Source: JAEUMD01 sp036768475 (GTDB lineage Bacteria > Pseudomonadota > Alphaproteobacteria > Rhizobiales > Hyphomicrobiaceae). From it: 64,000 nt of DNA. The DNA is taken from contig DAIPMW010000015.1 of NCBI GenBank assembly GCA_036768475.1, positions 27,930 to 91,929 on the forward strand, read 5' to 3'. The position numbers and the translations under genes were made by a program. This document shows positions 6,762 through 13,752 of the stretch, one piece after another. The number at the start of each line of letters is the position of its first letter. Position 1 is the stretch's first letter. The notes under the pieces were generated by a model. That model saw only the letters and a program-made list of their open reading frames with translations, did no database searches and was not told the origin of the DNA.

Positions 6762-7426
6762 ACGGGCCGAGAGAAAGAGATACCGAGGTGCTTGTGGGCG
6801 CTCTCGCCGAATGCGCCGCACCCGTCCGGAGGCTGCGTTCTCCTCATGTGCGCATGGTGATCTGGTTCATGATCTCCGTAATGTTTGCTGCCTTGGTGGT
6901 CGCATCGATAGGGCTTAGACCAGATATCGGGCTCAAGCTCCAGGAGCCCCGATTCGTGATCGAGGTGGTCGCCGCATTAATGACGAGCATGCTCGCGGCG
7001 GGGGCAGCCTTTTGTGCCGGGTGCCCGGGACGTCCGCTCTGGGAGCGTTTCGCGCCCCTGCCCGCACTTGGCGTCTGGCTCGCCTCGCTCGGCGCCGGAT
7101 GCTGGCAGGCGTGGATCACAATGGGTCCCGAAGGCCTCACGATCACACCGGACCTTATGTGCTTCCCCTACATCGTCCTTGTCGGCAGCGTGCCGGCTGT
7201 TCTGATCCTGGCGATGATCAGACGAGGTGCACCGATCGCCCCAATAACAGCGACCATGTTGGCGGCCCTCGCCGCGGCTTCGCTAGGCGCCGCAGCGCTG
7301 CGTCTCTTTCATCAGCAGGACGCCAGCCTGATGGTCCTGGCATGGCATGTCGGGTCCGTCGCAGTGCTGACAGGAATTGGGGCGCTGATGGGGCGCTCGT
7401 TCCTGCGCTGGCCGCAAAATGGCTGA
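6758..7426 (+). CDS. nrsF: DUF1109 (NrsF) family anti-sigma factor
   Basis: A 222-residue inner-membrane protein with a short cytoplasmic N-terminus (about 1-30) and six hydrophobic segments. The layout is that of NrsF: AAFCAGCPGRPLW near residues 84-94, GEGL-like loop around 125, and LRLFHQQD...LAWH in the last third. NrsF-type proteins hold the ECF factor at the membrane and release it on metal stress. Cysteines are at 19, 86, 89, 115 and 135. The position I remember as a conserved His-Cys near the end is His185-Gln186 here, so one of the two sensing cysteines described for Caulobacter may be missing. It overlaps the sigma gene by four bases. Confidence 0.85.
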   Translation: MNGPRERDTEVLVGALAECAAPVRRLRSPHVRMVIWFMISVMFAALVVASIGLRPDIGLKLQEPRFVIEVVAALMTSMLAAGAAFCAGCPGRPLWERFAPLPALGVWLASLGAGCWQAWITMGPEGLTITPDLMCFPYIVLVGSVPAVLILAMIRRGAPIAPITATMLAALAAASLGAAALRLFHQQDASLMVLAWHVGSVAVLTGIGALMGRSFLRWPQNG

Positions 7427-7454
7427 CCACACTAAGCTCCCTGGGAGGATCGCA

Positions 7455-7901
7455 ATGCGCTTTGTCTACGCCGCCCTGTTTCTATTCGTAGCATCGCTGA
7501 CGGCTCGTGCTGATGGCCTTATCAGAATCGAGAGCCAACATGGCGTGAAAGAAACCGTCGATCGGCTTGCGGCAGCCATCGAAAAACGCGGCATCAAGAT
7601 CGCAGCACGTATCGACCACTCCGCGGCCGCCAAGGCCGCCGGCCTCGAACTCGCTCCGACCGAATTGCTGATATTCGGCAACCCAAAGCTCGGCACGCCA
7701 TTGATGCAGGAAAGCCAGACGATGGGGATCGACCTGCCGATGAAGATCCTCACATGGCAGGACACATCGGGAAAAGTATGGATGGCCTTTTCGGATCCCG
7801 ACGACCTCAAGTCCCGCCATGGCGTGAAGACCCACGACGAGAAATTCGTCAAGATGCGCAAGGCCCTGGACGGATTGGTCCAGGCCGCCGGCAGCAACTA
7901 G
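7455..7901 (+). CDS. Secreted DUF302 domain protein
   Basis: A 148-residue protein with a signal peptide (MRFVYAALFLFVASLTARA) and a DUF302 domain. The signature is the VDRLAAAIEKRGIKIAARIDHSAAA segment followed by LLIFGNPKLGTPLMQ and MKILTWQD. DUF302 proteins are small alpha/beta periplasmic proteins of unknown biochemistry that often accompany oxidative-stress or sulfur genes. The ATG at 7455 has GGGAGGA eight bases upstream. It begins 28 bases after the NrsF-like gene on the same strand and is probably the third gene of the sigF operon. Confidence 0.85.
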   Translation: MRFVYAALFLFVASLTARADGLIRIESQHGVKETVDRLAAAIEKRGIKIAARIDHSAAAKAAGLELAPTELLIFGNPKLGTPLMQESQTMGIDLPMKILTWQDTSGKVWMAFSDPDDLKSRHGVKTHDEKFVKMRKALDGLVQAAGSN

Positions 7902-7981
7902 TCCTCTCATTGCATTGCGATCGGCAGTGCGCCTGGCGGGAAGGCCGCATCGCCTGCACAGCGGCAATGCGGCCCTCATCG

Positions 7982-8554
7982 TTACGCAGCAGCCGACCAA
8001 GCGCGGCCGGCAAATACCTCGTCCACAGGCGTATGGAAGACGTGATTGGTATAGTTGCTCAGCGTCTTGACCGAGATCGCGAGGATGATGCCGAGTATGT
8101 TTTTCTCCGAGTAGCCCGCAGCGCGGAAGTTGGCCACATCGGCTTCCGACGGCCTGCCGCGTGACTCCACCATCGTCGTGGTGAATTTGACCAGAGCGCC
8201 AAGCTTTGCGTCCGGGATATGGTGCCCGTCACGAATGGCGTCTGTCACTTCCGTCGGCACCTTCGACATCGCATCGGCGACAAAACTATGGGCCGCCATG
8301 CAGTAGTCGCAACCGTTGGCGCGGCTGATGGCCAAGAAGATCACCTCCTGCTCGACGGGCGTGAAGCCGGTCTCGTCGCGGAATGCGTCATATGACGTCG
8401 CATAAGCCTCGAACAGCGCCGGCTCGTTGGCCATCGCGCCGTACATGTTGGGCACGAAGCCCAGTTTCTTCTTGGCTGCTTCAAGCAGCGCCTTTGACTT
8501 ACCAACTGCAGTGTCGATGGTGAGCAGGGGCAACGTGGTGATGCGATATGTCAT
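7982..8554 (-). CDS. AhpD-like carboxymuconolactone decarboxylase family peroxidase
   Basis: A 190-residue protein with the AhpD-fold signature CDYCMAAHS (CXXC plus His), expected to form a redox-active disulfide that reduces peroxides. It has the two-part layout of 'peroxidase-related' enzymes (KKLGFVPNMYGAMANEPALFEAY, then TPVEQEVIFLAISRANG). The start at 8554 has GGAGA upstream; the longer frame has no ribosome site. It is followed upstream by a TetR gene on the same strand, with matching palindromes in front of both, so the pair is probably autoregulated and induced by an electrophile or quinone. This inference rests on the paired operators. Confidence 0.85.
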   Translation of the reverse strand: MTYRITTLPLLTIDTAVGKSKALLEAAKKKLGFVPNMYGAMANEPALFEAYATSYDAFRDETGFTPVEQEVIFLAISRANGCDYCMAAHSFVADAMSKVPTEVTDAIRDGHHIPDAKLGALVKFTTTMVESRGRPSEADVANFRAAGYSEKNILGIILAISVKTLSNYTNHVFHTPVDEVFAGRAWSAAA

Positions 8555-8596
8555 TTGCTGTCTCCGTTGTTGATACGTTTCGTCGTGCTTCAATTG

Positions 8597-8608
8597 GAAC
8601 GATCGTTC
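8597..8608. promoter_or_regulatory. TetR operator in front of the AhpD-like gene
   Basis: A perfect 12-bp palindrome, GAACGATCGTTC, 43 bases upstream of the gene start at 8554. A near-identical copy lies in front of the TetR gene at 9244-9255. Confidence 0.6.
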
Positions 8609-8626
8609 TATTCTGGGTAAAAAAAA

Positions 8627-9205
8627 TCAGTCGAGGCGCCGCATTGCCTCGTCGACGATGACCTTGAGCAATAGGCTCTCGGGTCGGCTGCGCGTCAGCA
8701 CCAGCAGCCCGAGCAGCGACGCGAGCAGACCTCGCGCAGTCTCTGCCGGCCTGACATGCTGCGGAATCTGGCCATTCACCTTGCCCTTCTTGATCATGCG
8801 GGCGAAAAAGTGCTCCACGTCCTCTTGCGCCGTTGCGACCAGCTTGCGGATTTCGCGGTCGTGGGCGGCGAGTTCGAGCGCCGTGTTGGTGATGAAACAG
8901 CCCTTGTTGCCGCCCGCCTCCGATATGTCGCGTGCGAACGCAAGGAAGACCTGGCGAATGGCATCGCGAGGCTCATGGCGCTTCTCGAACTCGGCCAGCA
9001 TATGTCTGCGCCCCTCGTCATAGCTCGCAAGCGCGGCGAGGAAGAGGGCACGCTTGTCGCCAAACGTAGCGTAAAGACTGCCTCGATTGATGCCCATGCA
9101 GTCGACCAGATCCTGCATCGAGGTCGCCTCAAAGCCGCGCGACCAGAAGGCTTCCAGCGCTTGACCAAGCGCCTCCTGCTTGTTGAACTGCTTTTCCAAA
9201 GGCAT
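8627..9205 (-). CDS. TetR/AcrR-family transcriptional regulator
   Basis: A 192-residue TetR repressor. The helix-turn-helix is in residues about 12-55 (ALEAFWSRGFEATSMQDLVDCMGINRGSLYATFGDKRALF), of the YxTFGDK subtype that usually controls oxidoreductases. The C-terminal ligand domain contains one notable Cys (GNKGCFITNTALEL), a motif found in NemR-like and other electrophile-sensing TetR proteins. The start at 9205 has GAGAGGTG upstream. It is probably a repressor of itself and of the downstream AhpD-like gene through palindromes at 9244 and 8597. Confidence 0.88.
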   Translation of the reverse strand: MPLEKQFNKQEALGQALEAFWSRGFEATSMQDLVDCMGINRGSLYATFGDKRALFLAALASYDEGRRHMLAEFEKRHEPRDAIRQVFLAFARDISEAGGNKGCFITNTALELAAHDREIRKLVATAQEDVEHFFARMIKKGKVNGQIPQHVRPAETARGLLASLLGLLVLTRSRPESLLLKVIVDEAMRRLD

Positions 9206-9243
9206 CCGATCACCTCTCGTCAACAAAGCATCTAGTCGTTCTG

Positions 9244-9255
9244 GAATGATCGTTC
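9244..9255. promoter_or_regulatory. TetR operator in front of its own gene
   Basis: GAATGATCGTTC, one mismatch from the palindrome at 8597-8608, located 38 bases upstream of the TetR start. The paired sites indicate autoregulation. Confidence 0.55.
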
Positions 9256-9347
9256 AATACACGCACCCGTGAACCTTCCGACCGCACGACGGTCCACGAG
9301 CGCAAGACAGCATCAACGCCCGTCAACGAAGAGGAGTCAGCGAGTGT

Positions 9348-9620
9348 TCAATCCAGACAGCAGATGCCATCCATGGATCCTGAAGCCCGCTGTTTCTGAA
9401 TCGGTGGGCATGGCACATCACCATAAGAGCAGTAGACACAGCAATCGCCCTTCTTGGGCTTCAACGTGACACTGCATTTTTCGCACACGTGGATGTATTG
9501 GCAGGCGTCTGTTGGCATCGTGTGCGTCGAGTGGTGTCCGCACTGCGGACACGTGATCGTCGATTGCTCAATAATCCGCGTGTTTGCTACACAGACAGGA
9601 CGTTCGGGCATGCTTGTCAT
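9348..9620 (-). CDS. GDCCVxC-domain putative metal-binding protein of the mer locus
   Basis: A 90-residue cysteine-rich protein with the family signature GDCCVYCSYG (Cys60, 61, 64) followed by CPPIQ, and CPQCGH near residue 24. Twelve cysteines in all, including a CC pair at 87-88. Proteins of this family occur beside merT/merP in mercury loci, and some relatives are selenoproteins; here all positions are ordinary cysteine codons. The start at 9620 overlaps the merT stop by ATGA; a second ATG at 9611 is possible. A second, broken copy of this gene lies at 33584-33829. Confidence 0.8.
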   Translation of the reverse strand: MTSMPERPVCVANTRIIEQSTITCPQCGHHSTHTMPTDACQYIHVCEKCSVTLKPKKGDCCVYCSYGDVPCPPIQKQRASGSMDGICCLD

Positions 9621-9952
9621 CCAATCCACCTTCCCCAAACAGGCTCGCCAAACACAACCGCGAGCAACAATGCCGCAGCCCACAGGATCGGCTTGACCCA
9701 ACGGCTCGTGCGCCGGGGCGCACAAGCAGCACCGCTGTCATGTGTTGGGCTTCGGACGTAGGCCTGCCAGAAGCCCGCTGCCAAAAGAGTGACGGCCGCA
9801 ATCCGGAACGCTGATTGGTAGGGCGCGAATACACCGAGTTCCGATACAAGTGCACCGCTGATCCCCACTGCACCCAGGATGAGCGGCAAAACGCAGCAAG
9901 TCGATGCCGCAACAGACGCGGCCGCTCCTCCTGCGGCAAAGAATTTCAGCAT
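9617..9952 (-). CDS. merT: Mercuric transport protein MerT
   Basis: A 111-residue membrane protein with three hydrophobic segments. The vicinal cysteine pair of the first helix is present (ASTCCVLPLILG, Cys19-Cys20), as required for mercury uptake. The second cysteine pair usual between helices two and three is reduced to a single Cys77 (AACAPRR). The start at 9952 has GAGAGGG upstream. It sits between a 26-residue secreted peptide and the GDCCVxC gene, with divergent MerR-type regulation. No merA or full merP is nearby. Confidence 0.85.
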   Translation of the reverse strand: MLKFFAAGGAAASVAASTCCVLPLILGAVGISGALVSELGVFAPYQSAFRIAAVTLLAAGFWQAYVRSPTHDSGAACAPRRTSRWVKPILWAAALLLAVVFGEPVWGRWIG

Positions 9953-9969
9953 TTTCGCGCCCTCTCGGG

Positions 9970-10050
9970 TCACGGACAGAGCGGGCAGGCGGCATATACC
10001 GTAGACGCGAAACCAAGCAGCGTCAGCGCTGCGAGCGCAAGTCGTGTCAT
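9970..10050 (-). CDS. 26-residue secreted CPLCP peptide ahead of merT (MerP remnant or leader peptide)
   Basis: ATG at 10050 with AGGAGAG upstream at good spacing, and TGA at 9972-9970. The product is a nearly bare signal peptide (MTRLALAALTLLGFASTVYA) followed by ACPLCP, so the mature form would be about six residues with two cysteines. It occupies the place of merP or of a leader peptide, directly after the MerR-type promoter and 17 bases before merT. It could be an eroded MerP, a regulatory leader, or a true tiny metal-binding product. No frame continues beyond the TGA. Confidence 0.5.
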   Translation of the reverse strand: MTRLALAALTLLGFASTVYAACPLCP

Positions 10051-10126
10051 GTTTGCTCTCCTTCTGTCGTTATAAAATTGGTCGCCAAGCGGCGATTTCC
10101 AGGCGGGTCGACATCAATCGTTTGCG

Positions 10127-10157
10127 ACCCTACAATCTGTAGCGACTACGGATACAA
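10127..10157 (-). promoter_or_regulatory. MerR-type promoter/operator of the mer-like locus
   Basis: On the minus strand TTGTAT (-35, 10157-10152) and TAGGGT (-10, 10132-10127) are separated by 19 bases, the long spacer typical of MerR-activated promoters. The spacer holds the dyad GTAG-TCG-CTAC. The site lies between the divergent merR and the merT operon. Confidence 0.55.
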
Positions 10158-10179
10158 GTGCTTTTTTGGGACAAGCGCG

Positions 10180-10602
10180 ATGGCAAGGAAGGCGACGTTT
10201 GAACCCATGACGATCGGGCGGCTTTCAGAGGCAACAGGCGTCCACATCGAAACCATCCGATATTACGAAAGGATAGGCTTACTTGAGGCACCTGCGCGTA
10301 GTCCGGGCGGGCATCGTCACTACGCAAGCGAACATGTTGCGACGTTGACCTTCATTCGGCGCGGCCGCGAACTTGGGTTTCCGCTCGAGGCGATCAGCGA
10401 TCTGCTCCGGCTCAACGAGGAGGTTTCCTGCTGCGAGCAAGCCCGCACGCTCACGGTCAGGCATCGCGATGAAGTGCGACGCAAGATCGCTGATCTCAAG
10501 CGTCTTGATCGCGCATTGACCTCACTCATCGACGAGTGTCGGCCTGCGCGTTGGCCCCAGTGTCCGATCATCGAGGCACTCCACAAAGGCCCAAAGCATT
10601 GA
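10180..10602 (+). CDS. merR: MerR-family heavy-metal-responsive regulator
   Basis: A 140-residue regulator with the MerR DNA-binding head (MTIGRLSEATGVHIETIRYYERIGLL, then GGHRHYAS) and dimer helix. Metal-binding candidates are Cys84-Cys85, Cys120 and Cys128 in C-X7-C-PII. The vicinal CC pair resembles PbrR/CadR/ZntR, while the divergent merT favours mercury. The start at 10180 is one option; an ATG at 10207 would begin at the conserved MTIGRLSE. It faces the merT operon with a 19-bp-spaced promoter between. Confidence 0.85.
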   Translation: MARKATFEPMTIGRLSEATGVHIETIRYYERIGLLEAPARSPGGHRHYASEHVATLTFIRRGRELGFPLEAISDLLRLNEEVSCCEQARTLTVRHRDEVRRKIADLKRLDRALTSLIDECRPARWPQCPIIEALHKGPKH

Positions 10603-10991
10603 ACCGGCCATACCGGCTTGGCAGACATTGGCAGCATTTCTGTTTCGATGGCGACGCGCGTGGGAGTACAAACCCACAAAGCGGAAGTCGCGGCTTCCTG
10701 TTCTGCTTTTTGTTCGTGTCGCGACCGTTGACTCGAATAGCGGTGAAGACCGGACACCAAGGTCATTCCCCAAACCGTGCCAGTTGCCGGCGGATCGACT
10801 GGAAGAGTTCCATACCCTTACCACGAGATACAAGATCGGGATCGCGGCACAGAGATGCTTCGCTTCAGTCGGATGTTCGCCTCAGACTTGATATGTTGTG
10901 CGAGACGAACGGAGAGGCGGACAGGATCTGTTGCGTTAGAAAAATTTTCAGTGTGGCGTTCGTCGACTCGGGCTGAGTGCGCGCTCTGACA
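10603..10991. other. Intergenic gap, no gene seen
   Basis: The 389 bases between the MerR gene and the convergent TetR gene hold only overlapping open frames without ribosome sites or family resemblance. No repeat or clear terminator was found. Confidence 0.5.
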
Positions 10992-11603
10992 TCATGGTCG
11001 CAATGAACGGAGGTATCGCCCGGTCTCCGCGATTGCGACATCCAGAACTTCCGTCGATCGGGCGCTCTTGGCCAAGCCGATCGCTCCCTCGATACTGGCG
11101 AAGATAAAGGTTGCAGCTGCTTCGGGATCGACGTCGCCCCGAATGAGACCACGCGCCTGCCCGTCCCGGAGCGCTGCCGCGATGCTGGAGATGATGCCGC
11201 GAAAGACTTGCTCGAGACGCACGCGGAATGCGTCATCGATGCCGCTCATCTCCTGGGCCAGATTGTTGATTGGGCATCCGAGCGTCGTGCAGCGCTCTCC
11301 CAGCATGCCAGTCGCAAAGGAGATGCTGGCCTCGATACCTTCGACCGGATCATTGAATTGCTTGAGGTGCTGGCCCCAGATGAGGTCGGCCATGGATGCA
11401 AGCACTTCATCGACGACTGCCAGGCCAAGCGCCTGTTTGCTCGGAAAGTGATGATAGAAGGCGCCTTTGGTCAGCTCCGCCTTTTCCAGCAGGCTATCGA
11501 TCCGCAGTCCCTGGTAGCCGTTTGCGTAAATTTCCGAAAACGCGACGTCCAGCAAGTGCGTGCGCGCGCTATCGGTAACGCGGGGTGGGGCTGCTGTTGA
11601 CAT
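10992..11603 (-). CDS. TetR-family regulator of the TusA/DsrE-like locus
   Basis: A 203-residue TetR repressor: HTH at about 15-60 (LDVAFSEIYANGYQGLRIDSLLEKAELTKGAFYHHFPSKQAL) and a TetR_C-type ligand domain with ERCTTLGCPINNLAQEM, a pattern seen in many alphaproteobacterial members. An ATG at 11633 would add ten residues but has no ribosome site, so 11603 is chosen with reserve. It is divergent from tusA, with two copies of a 16-bp palindrome (CAGACC...GGTCTG type) in between. Confidence 0.85.
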   Translation of the reverse strand: MSTAAPPRVTDSARTHLLDVAFSEIYANGYQGLRIDSLLEKAELTKGAFYHHFPSKQALGLAVVDEVLASMADLIWGQHLKQFNDPVEGIEASISFATGMLGERCTTLGCPINNLAQEMSGIDDAFRVRLEQVFRGIISSIAAALRDGQARGLIRGDVDPEAAATFIFASIEGAIGLAKSARSTEVLDVAIAETGRYLRSLRP

Positions 11604-11767
11604 TGCCGGCTCGCCGATGGCTTTGGGAGACATTTTTTACTCGTGTGGTGCAGCCCGCTGTCGCGTGCGCTTCCTCTTGATAGATAATCGCTTTTTCATC
11701 CAGGCAAAGAGGATACCACGGCGGGTCCCTGCCGCGATGGGCATCTCAATATTCGAATGTCTATGGA

Positions 11768-11818
11768 CAGACCAGATGGTCTGATGCATGCTGAATCTGG
11801 TCCAGACCAACTAGTCTG
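11768..11818. promoter_or_regulatory. Tandem TetR operators between tetR and tusA
   Basis: CAGACCAGATGGTCTG (11768-11783) is a perfect 6+6 palindrome; CAGACCAACTAGTCTG (11803-11818) is a second copy. They are 35 bases apart centre to centre and lie 54-104 bases before tusA, where they could repress both directions. Confidence 0.65.
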
Positions 11819-11871
11819 TATGTCGATGCGCCACTTGTGCGTGTGCGTTCATTCAGCAAGGAGACAATGTC

Positions 11872-12123
11872 ATGTCCAATGAAGCCGCAGGCTCAACCGT
11901 CATCGACAAGGTGTTGGATGCAAGCGGGTTGAACTGCCCGCTCCCGATCCTCAGGGCCAGGAAGGCAATTGGCGAGCTGACGACGGGCCAGGTCCTGCAA
12001 GTGATCTCGACCGACCCCGGTTCCGTCAACGACTTTGCCTCGTTCTGCAAGCAGACCGGCAACGCGCTCATCTCCTCGCGAGAGGCGGATGGTGCTTATG
12101 AATTCCAGATTCGCAAGTCTTGA
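11872..12123 (+). CDS. TusA-family sulfurtransferase
   Basis: An 83-residue TusA-like carrier with the catalytic motif LNCPLPILRARKAI (Cys in the CPxP loop) near residue 22. TusA proteins carry persulfide sulfur from a donor to an acceptor in the cytoplasm. The start at 11872 follows AAGGAGACAATGTC. The DsrE-like gene begins 13 bases after its stop, so the two are one operon. TusA with DsrE-type proteins is the standard persulfide relay of sulfur-oxidising pathways. Confidence 0.88.
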   Translation: MSNEAAGSTVIDKVLDASGLNCPLPILRARKAIGELTTGQVLQVISTDPGSVNDFASFCKQTGNALISSREADGAYEFQIRKS

Positions 12124-12136
12124 GCAGGAGGCGACG

Positions 12137-12769
12137 ATGGCAACCGTGACCAACTTGAGATCCGATGCAGTGCTGCCCGAACTTTCCGACGCCGAACGCG
12201 CAAATTTCGAGCGCTGGTTCGACGCACGATTCGAAGAAAAGATGAAGGAGCGCGAGGCGACTCACGTTCCTTCCATGTCGATCATCGCGACAAAGGGCAC
12301 ACTCGATTGGGCCTATCCGCCGTTCATCCTTGCCTCAACCGGGGCGGCGCTCGGCTACGAGGTCAACGTGTTCTTCACGTTCTACGGATTGCTGCTGCTC
12401 AAGAAGGACCTCGACCTCGAAGTGACGCCGATCGGCAACCCCGCCATGCCGATGAAGATGCCGATGGGGCCACAATGGTTCCGCAACATCGATTGGCCGA
12501 TCCCGAACGTGCTGAAGGGGAATGTACCTGGCTTCGAGCGCATGGCGACGTCGCTCATGAAGGAGACCTTCCGGAAAAAGGGCGTGGCCTCGGTGCCGGA
12601 ACTCCGCGATCTGGCGGTCGAAGCCGGCGCCAAGCTTTATGCCTGCCAGATGACGGTCGACGTGTTCGGCTTCAACCGGGAAGACTTCGTGCCTGAGGTC
12701 GCGGGCTGGGTCGGGGCTGCGAGCTTCCTGCCAATAGCCCAGAAGTCGGACATCACGCTGTTCGTGTGA
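12137..12769 (+). CDS. DsrE2-like DsrE/DsrF family protein
   Basis: A 210-residue protein beginning with a polar helix (residues 15-45) and then a DsrE-type domain: SIIATKGTLDWAYPPFILASTGAALGYEVNVFFTFYG, followed by MPMGPQWFRN and KLYACQMTVDVFGF. The Cys in LYACQMT corresponds to the sulfur-binding cysteine of DsrE2/peroxiredoxin-family proteins. AGCAGGAGG eight bases upstream of 12137 sets the start. It probably exchanges persulfide with the TusA encoded just upstream. The hydrophobic stretch around 60-80 could make it membrane-associated. Confidence 0.85.
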   Translation: MATVTNLRSDAVLPELSDAERANFERWFDARFEEKMKEREATHVPSMSIIATKGTLDWAYPPFILASTGAALGYEVNVFFTFYGLLLLKKDLDLEVTPIGNPAMPMKMPMGPQWFRNIDWPIPNVLKGNVPGFERMATSLMKETFRKKGVASVPELRDLAVEAGAKLYACQMTVDVFGFNREDFVPEVAGWVGAASFLPIAQKSDITLFV

Positions 12770-12828
12770 AAACGTTACCATCTCGATTCGTCTTGGCGGC
12801 TCAACTGATCCTCGATGACAAGTCCGTC

Positions 12829-13743
12829 TCAGAGATTGAGCGTGAGTTCTGCGCTTCGGGACCATGAGACGCACGGACACATCGCACCTTGGCGTTGCGC
12901 GCTGGTGAGGCAGACGTCGCGATGGTCGGGATCGCCGCTGATGACATCGACCGTGCATGAGCCACATTCGCCGCGCCTGCATTCAAAGCCTGCCCAAACA
13001 CCGTGCGCGAGCAGCGCATCGAGGATGGTGGTTCCCGGCTCGACATAGATCGTCGCTCGCGACTGCGCGAGGTGGAGCCTCACCGGTCCGTCTCCGGGCT
13101 TTGCAGGCGCGCCGAAACTTTCAAAGTGGATGCGCGATTGCGGCCACCCCTTGTCCATTGCGTTGAGGCGCACGGCTTCGATCATCGATCGCGGTCCGCA
13201 GACATAGAGTTCCGTGTCTCCATTCAGGTTCGTCAGCATCCGCCCGACGTCGAGACTGGTCCCGCTTTTTTTCGTGTAATGGGTCGTCTGCCATGCGTAC
13301 TGCGACAACCGCAGGAAGCGACCGGCGCTGCGCGCGACATAATGGAGTTCGAAGGAACGTTCTGCCCCCTGCAACGCAGTCATCATCGTGAGGAACGGTG
13401 TAATGCCGATACCGCCGGCAATGAAGACACTGTGGCTGGCGCCGATATTCAAAGGGAATGCATTTACCGGCGGCGAAACCTCGATCTCGCCGCCGACCAT
13501 CAGGCTGTCATGCAAATAGGCCGAACCGCCCCGGCCGGGATCGGCCCGCAGAGCGCAGATCTCGTAGTGTGCTAGGTTCCTTGCATCGGATGTCAACGAA
13601 TAGCGCCGCATCATGCCCGCAAACGTGAGTTCGACATGAGCTCCTGGTGCGAAACCTGGTAGTGAACTCTGATCCGCCGCCGCAAAGCGGATGCGCATCG
13701 TCTGTTCCGCAACAAGATCCTTGGCGATCACGACTAGCTTCAT
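12829..13743 (-). CDS. Phthalate-dioxygenase-reductase-like flavin/2Fe-2S oxidoreductase
   Basis: A 304-residue single-component reductase with three modules in order: an FMN/FAD-binding barrel (MRRYSLTSD around residue 45), an NAD-binding domain (FIAGGIGITPFLTM around 108-121, and YVCGP) and a C-terminal plant-type ferredoxin domain (FECRRGECGSC, then CLTSAQ). It should move electrons from NAD(P)H to an oxygenase or an acceptor. It follows a pyridoxamine-oxidase-like gene by nine bases. The last 20 residues (MCPCVSWSRSAELTLNL) deviate from the usual short tail. The acceptor is unknown. Confidence 0.85.
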   Translation of the reverse strand: MKLVVIAKDLVAEQTMRIRFAAADQSSLPGFAPGAHVELTFAGMMRRYSLTSDARNLAHYEICALRADPGRGGSAYLHDSLMVGGEIEVSPPVNAFPLNIGASHSVFIAGGIGITPFLTMMTALQGAERSFELHYVARSAGRFLRLSQYAWQTTHYTKKSGTSLDVGRMLTNLNGDTELYVCGPRSMIEAVRLNAMDKGWPQSRIHFESFGAPAKPGDGPVRLHLAQSRATIYVEPGTTILDALLAHGVWAGFECRRGECGSCTVDVISGDPDHRDVCLTSAQRQGAMCPCVSWSRSAELTLNL

Positions 13744-13752
13744 GGTGGCACC

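Noticed and set aside
9348..9620. Selenoprotein with in-frame TGA
   Set aside because: Some relatives of the GDCCVxC family use Sec, but here all such positions are TGC/TGT codons and no internal TGA is read through.
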